A stretch of DNA of 64,000 bases, from positions 1-64,000 of the forward strand of contig JBCCZI010000006.1 of the NCBI GenBank assembly GCA_039187815.1. The letters are read 5' to 3'. This document shows, piece by piece, positions 61,276 to 64,000 of the stretch. The position numbers and the translations under genes were made by a program. The notes under the pieces are model-generated. The model was not told where the DNA came from, searched no databases, and was given only the letters and a program-made list of their open reading frames with translations. Numbering within the stretch: the stretch's first letter is position 1; each line of letters starts with the position of its first letter. This stretch comes from Thermohalobaculum sp039187815 (lineage in GTDB: Bacteria > Pseudomonadota > Alphaproteobacteria > Rhodobacterales > Rhodobacteraceae).

Positions 61276-61947
61276 ATGTGCGGACGTTTTGCGGTTGGAG
61301 AGGTCGAGATGGCCCGCTGGGACGGCTGGCTCGAGGTCGAAGGCGCCGAGCCATGGCCTGAGCCGAGTTGGAATGTCGCACCGACCCAGACCGCAGCGAT
61401 CATCGTGGCGGGTGCGCCTCGGAGCCGGCTGTCGGCGCGCTGGGGCCTTGTGCCCCATTGGTGGCGCAAGCCGCTGGCCGAGATGAAGGCGACGACTTTT
61501 AACGCCCGCTCCGAAGAGGCAGTCCAAAAGCCGTTCTTCCGCGATGCCTGGCGCCGAGGCCGCTGCCTCGTCCCAGCGCTGGGCTATTTCGAATGGAGCG
61601 GTAGGAAAGGCGCCAAGACGCCCTGGTTCGTCACGGTGCAGAGCAACAGTCCCGGGATCTGCTTTGCCGGTCTTTGGGCCGAGGCAATGGTCGACGGCGC
61701 GCCGCTGCGCTCTTTCACGGTGCTGACTTGTGCCGCCGGTGTGGCGACGGCGCATCTCCACCCGCGCTCGCCGGTCATCCTGGCCGAGGACGCCTGGGCC
61801 GGTTGGCTGGACGGCACGGCGGATGCCGAGGCCCTGATGACCGCTCCGCCTGATTCGCGCGTCGAGCTCTGGGAGGTGGACGGCCGCGTCGGCAATGTGC
61901 GGCAAAACGGGCCCGATCTGATCCAACGGGTCGGCCTCGGGCTCTGA
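61276..61947 (+). CDS. SOS response-associated peptidase (SRAP/YedK/HMCES family)
   Basis: 223-residue protein that covalently links to abasic sites in single-stranded DNA through its N-terminal cysteine (Cys2 after Met removal, 'MCGRFAV'). Other active-site pieces are 'NVAPTQTAA', 'FNARSEE' (Asn), 'GYFEWSG' (Glu) and 'AHLHPRSPVIL' (His). The usual HxRMP reads HPRSP. GAGGAG 9 nt before the ATG. Convergent with xerD, 1 nt between the stop codons. Confidence 0.93.
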   Translation: MCGRFAVGEVEMARWDGWLEVEGAEPWPEPSWNVAPTQTAAIIVAGAPRSRLSARWGLVPHWWRKPLAEMKATTFNARSEEAVQKPFFRDAWRRGRCLVPALGYFEWSGRKGAKTPWFVTVQSNSPGICFAGLWAEAMVDGAPLRSFTVLTCAAGVATAHLHPRSPVILAEDAWAGWLDGTADAEALMTAPPDSRVELWEVDGRVGNVRQNGPDLIQRVGLGL

Positions 61948-61948
61948 G

Positions 61949-62866
61949 CTAGCCGTTGGCCAGCGGGTGATGCTCTGCCACCAGCGCCCGCAGCCGATCG
62001 TCGAGCACATGGGTGTAGATCTCGGTCGTCGACAGATCGGCATGACCGAGCATCTCCTGGATCGCCCTCAGATCTGCTCCATTCTGCAACAGATGCGTGG
62101 CAAAGGCATGGCGAAGGCCGTGGGGACTGAGGCCCTTTGGGTCGATCCCCGCCCGCACTGCCAGCGCCTGCAATTGCTGCCAGACCGTGACGCGGCTGAG
62201 ATGGGCTGCACCCCGGATCGCGGGAAACAGCCAAGGACCGGCTGCACCCGGTGCCTCATCGCGCACCGCCAGCCACTCGGCCAGAGCCGCGCGAGCCAAC
62301 CCGCCGATGGGCACCAGACGTTGGCGCCCGCCCTTGCCCTTGACATGCAACATGCGCGGATCGCCGCGGGCGGCGGCGACCGGCAGCGAGACAAGCTCGC
62401 TGACGCGAAAGCCGCAGGAATAGAGCAGCTCGACGATGGCATGGAGGCGATGGCCCCGGAGCCGGGTCGCCGCCTCGGCCCGCGCGGTCTCAAGCAATTG
62501 CGCCACCTGATCGACGCCCAGAACGTCCGGTGCCGCGCGGTGAGGTGTCGCCTGCACAATCCGGGCCGCGGGGCTGTCCTCACGCCAGCCCTCCTCGAGC
62601 ACGAAGAGATAGAGCCGACGGATCGCGGTCAGCCGACGCGCCCGGGTCGCGGGCGCCCGGCCCAAGGCCTCGAGGCTGGCCAGATAGGCCTCGATATCCA
62701 CCCGCGAGGCCGTGGCGAGCGATCGGCCACGCCCCGCCAAGTGCTCGGTCAGATCGCGCAGATCCCGGGCATAGGCATCGAGCGTGTGAGCACTCGCCCC
62801 CCGCTCGGCCTGCAGAGCCTCGAGAAAGGCACCGATCCAGCCGCCATCCGATCCCGCCTCGGTCAT
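61949..62866 (-). CDS. xerD: Tyrosine recombinase XerD
   Basis: Site-specific recombinase that with XerC resolves chromosome dimers at dif. The 305-residue protein has the SAM-like core-binding domain (about 5-95) and catalytic residues Arg154, Lys177, His249 and Arg252 (HGLRH), His275 and nucleophile Tyr284. The ATG at 62866 overlaps the stop of the small upstream gene (ATGA, 62863-62866), which fixes the start; the frame stays open beyond without coding features. Confidence 0.92.
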   Translation of the reverse strand: MTEAGSDGGWIGAFLEALQAERGASAHTLDAYARDLRDLTEHLAGRGRSLATASRVDIEAYLASLEALGRAPATRARRLTAIRRLYLFVLEEGWREDSPAARIVQATPHRAAPDVLGVDQVAQLLETARAEAATRLRGHRLHAIVELLYSCGFRVSELVSLPVAAARGDPRMLHVKGKGGRQRLVPIGGLARAALAEWLAVRDEAPGAAGPWLFPAIRGAAHLSRVTVWQQLQALAVRAGIDPKGLSPHGLRHAFATHLLQNGADLRAIQEMLGHADLSTTEIYTHVLDDRLRALVAEHHPLANG

Positions 62867-63000
62867 CCGCCGTCCGGCAAGGGAACCGGAACCGTCACGG
62901 TCTCGACCGGCGCCGGCAGATCGGCCACCAGGGCATAGCCTGCCAGCCCGATCAGACCCGCCAGGCCCAGCAACAGAGCAAATTTGAACAGTCGAACCAT
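62863..63000 (-). CDS. Small membrane protein coupled to xerD
   Basis: 45-residue protein: one hydrophobic helix (about residues 5-25, 'FALLLGLAGLIGLAGYALV') and a short Pro/Val-rich outer tail ending 'VPLPDGG'. Stop overlaps the xerD start. ATG 63000 follows AGGAAA; an upstream ATG at 63060 would add 20 polar residues. Similar very small proteins upstream of xerD occur in Rhodobacterales. Function unknown. Confidence 0.7.
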   Translation of the reverse strand: MVRLFKFALLLGLAGLIGLAGYALVADLPAPVETVTVPVPLPDGG

Positions 63001-63162
63001 GGTCCCGGTCTTTCCTGTCCCGCTTTGGACGTCGCGCCGGGGTTTTTCCGGCCGCGCCACTCGTGTAAGGCGTTTGAACGCCGCCGAGCCAGAGCGCTCG
63101 GTGATGCGGGTGTTGTACCCTGGAGCCCGCTTCTAGGGCAATCGGGCCGTGAGGAGGATCCA

Positions 63163-63744
63163 ATGCCGGGGGAGGCGCCAGCCAGACCGCCACGCCTGCA
63201 GCGCACGGTGGTTCTGATCGGGCTGATGGGCGCGGGCAAGAGCTCGGTGGGCCTGCGTCTCGCCCAACGGCTCGGCGTGCCCTTCCGCGACAGCGATGCC
63301 GAGATCGAGCGTGCCGCCGGGATGACGATCGCCGAGATTTTCGAGCGCTATGGCGAGCCGCATTTCCGCGACGGTGAACGGCGGGTCATCGCGCGGCTTT
63401 TGACCGAAGCGCCGATGGTCATGGCCACGGGCGGTGGGGCCTTCATGAACGCCGAAACGCGGACGCTGATCGGTGGTGGGGCGGTCTCGGTCTGGTTGAA
63501 GGCCGAATTGGCCGTGCTGGTCGCGCGCACGGCCGGGCGCACCCATCGTCCCTTGCTGAACCGCGGGGATCCCGAGACGGTGCTCGGCGGGCTGATCGAT
63601 GAGCGCTATCCCGTCTATGCCAAGGCGGATGTGGCGGTTCAGAGCCGTCTCGAGCAGACCCATGAGGATATGGCGGCTCGCATTGAAACCGCCCTGGCCG
63701 CCCATGCCGCGGAGACGGGGCGCGCGATCTTGGTGGAGGCGTGA
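63163..63744 (+). CDS. aroK: Shikimate kinase
   Basis: Phosphorylates shikimate at O3 with ATP in aromatic amino acid synthesis. The 193-residue enzyme has Walker A GLMGAGKS (20-27), 'FRDSDAEIERAAG' with the shikimate-binding Asp44, 'FRDGERRVI' with the arginine, and 'MATGGGAFMN' (Walker B-like GGG). GAGGAGG precedes ATG 63163. Its stop TGA overlaps the aroB start (TGATG). Divergent from the xerD unit, 162 nt apart. Confidence 0.96.
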   Translation: MPGEAPARPPRLQRTVVLIGLMGAGKSSVGLRLAQRLGVPFRDSDAEIERAAGMTIAEIFERYGEPHFRDGERRVIARLLTEAPMVMATGGGAFMNAETRTLIGGGAVSVWLKAELAVLVARTAGRTHRPLLNRGDPETVLGGLIDERYPVYAKADVAVQSRLEQTHEDMAARIETALAAHAAETGRAILVEA

Positions 63745-64000
63745 TGGACCGCGTGGAGGTGGGGCTCGGCAAGCGGGCCTATCGGATCGAAATCGGCACA
63801 GGCCTTCTGGCCGAAGCGGGGGCCCACCTGTCGCCCTTGCTCAAGCGGCCCTTTGTGGCCGTGGTGACTGATGCGCACGTGGCGGCGGCCCATGGGGAGG
63901 CCCTGACCGCGGGGCTCGACGCCGCCGGGCTCCGCTCCGAGATGGTTGTGCTGCCTCCGGGCGAGAGCACCAAATCCATGGCTCGCCTCGGCGAGGTGGT
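63744..64000 (+). CDS. aroB: 3-dehydroquinate synthase (5' part, cut by window edge)
   Basis: First 85 residues of 3-dehydroquinate synthase, which makes 3-dehydroquinate from DAHP. 'VEVGLGKRAYRIEIGTGLLAEAG' and 'VAVVTDAHVAAAHG' fit the N-terminal Rossmann part; 'PPGESTKSM' is the glycine/serine NAD-binding loop. ATG 63744 overlaps the aroK stop, so aroK and aroB are co-translated. The rest lies beyond the window. Confidence 0.95.
   Translation, partial: MDRVEVGLGKRAYRIEIGTGLLAEAGAHLSPLLKRPFVAVVTDAHVAAAHGEALTAGLDAAGLRSEMVVLPPGESTKSMARLGEV

Overview
The window is about 64 kb of GC-rich DNA that is almost fully packed with genes. It looks like a chromosomal segment of an alphaproteobacterium of the Rhodobacterales (Rhodobacter/Paracoccus-like) type. 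Reasons: a cytochrome aa3 operon in the order coxB-ctaB-small membrane gene-ctaG-coxC-surf1 without coxA; a separate 44-residue aa3 subunit IV gene; an rluD-rpoH pair; a DUF1127 protein; a TSUP/TIGR02186 pair; and xerD divergent from aroK-aroB. No rRNA, tRNA, CRISPR array, insertion sequence or prophage was seen. Neighbouring genes often overlap by 1-4 nt (ATGA, GTGA, TGATG), so many start sites are set by translational coupling.

Layout. 1-9.6 kb: end of a probable Ldh2-type dehydrogenase, a small secreted protein, then lon, clpX and clpP (protein quality control), a LysR regulator divergent from an iron-type alcohol dehydrogenase, and a TSUP transporter with its TIGR02186 partner. 9.7-13 kb: a SprA-like putative metalloprotease and a large MscS-type channel. 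13.3-19.2 kb: a tightly coupled cluster of four glycosyltransferases, a histidine phosphatase and a methyltransferase. 19.4-25.6 kb: a DUF1127 protein, tldD and the cytochrome oxidase operon. 25.6-37.5 kb: an inserted methyltransferase, thrC, an M16 protease, a GNAT acetyltransferase, an AlgH-like protein, a DsbD-N-like protein, rpoH, rluD, a small membrane protein locked between two antisense neighbours, a c-di-GMP phosphodiesterase, a P1-family peptidase and sua5. 37.6-41.5 kb: a coupled acyl-CoA dehydrogenase/metallo-hydrolase/DUF6173/isomerase-like operon, followed by the orphan subunit IV gene. 41.7-45.7 kb: a DUF3754 membrane protein, an M19 dipeptidase and a class III aminotransferase.

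45.8-58.7 kb is the second surface-glycan region: an MsbA-like exporter, glycosyltransferases and methyltransferases, including a glycosyltransferase-methyltransferase fusion and a coiled-coil methyltransferase. A small XRE-type regulator and a 555-residue acidic protein of unknown function sit in the middle. The regulator is transcribed away from the glycan genes across a compact divergent promoter region with a perfect palindrome. An Asp/Ala-coding 12-bp tandem repeat lies in a hidden open frame between the regulator and the 555-residue gene. This regulator/repeat/unknown-protein module is the best candidate here for something undescribed.

58.7-64 kb is housekeeping again: a NUDIX hydrolase, hslO (Hsp33), a DUF2927 lipoprotein, a SRAP protein, xerD with a 45-residue membrane protein upstream, aroK and the start of aroB. 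All functions are read from motifs, length and neighbourhood only. No database search was possible.
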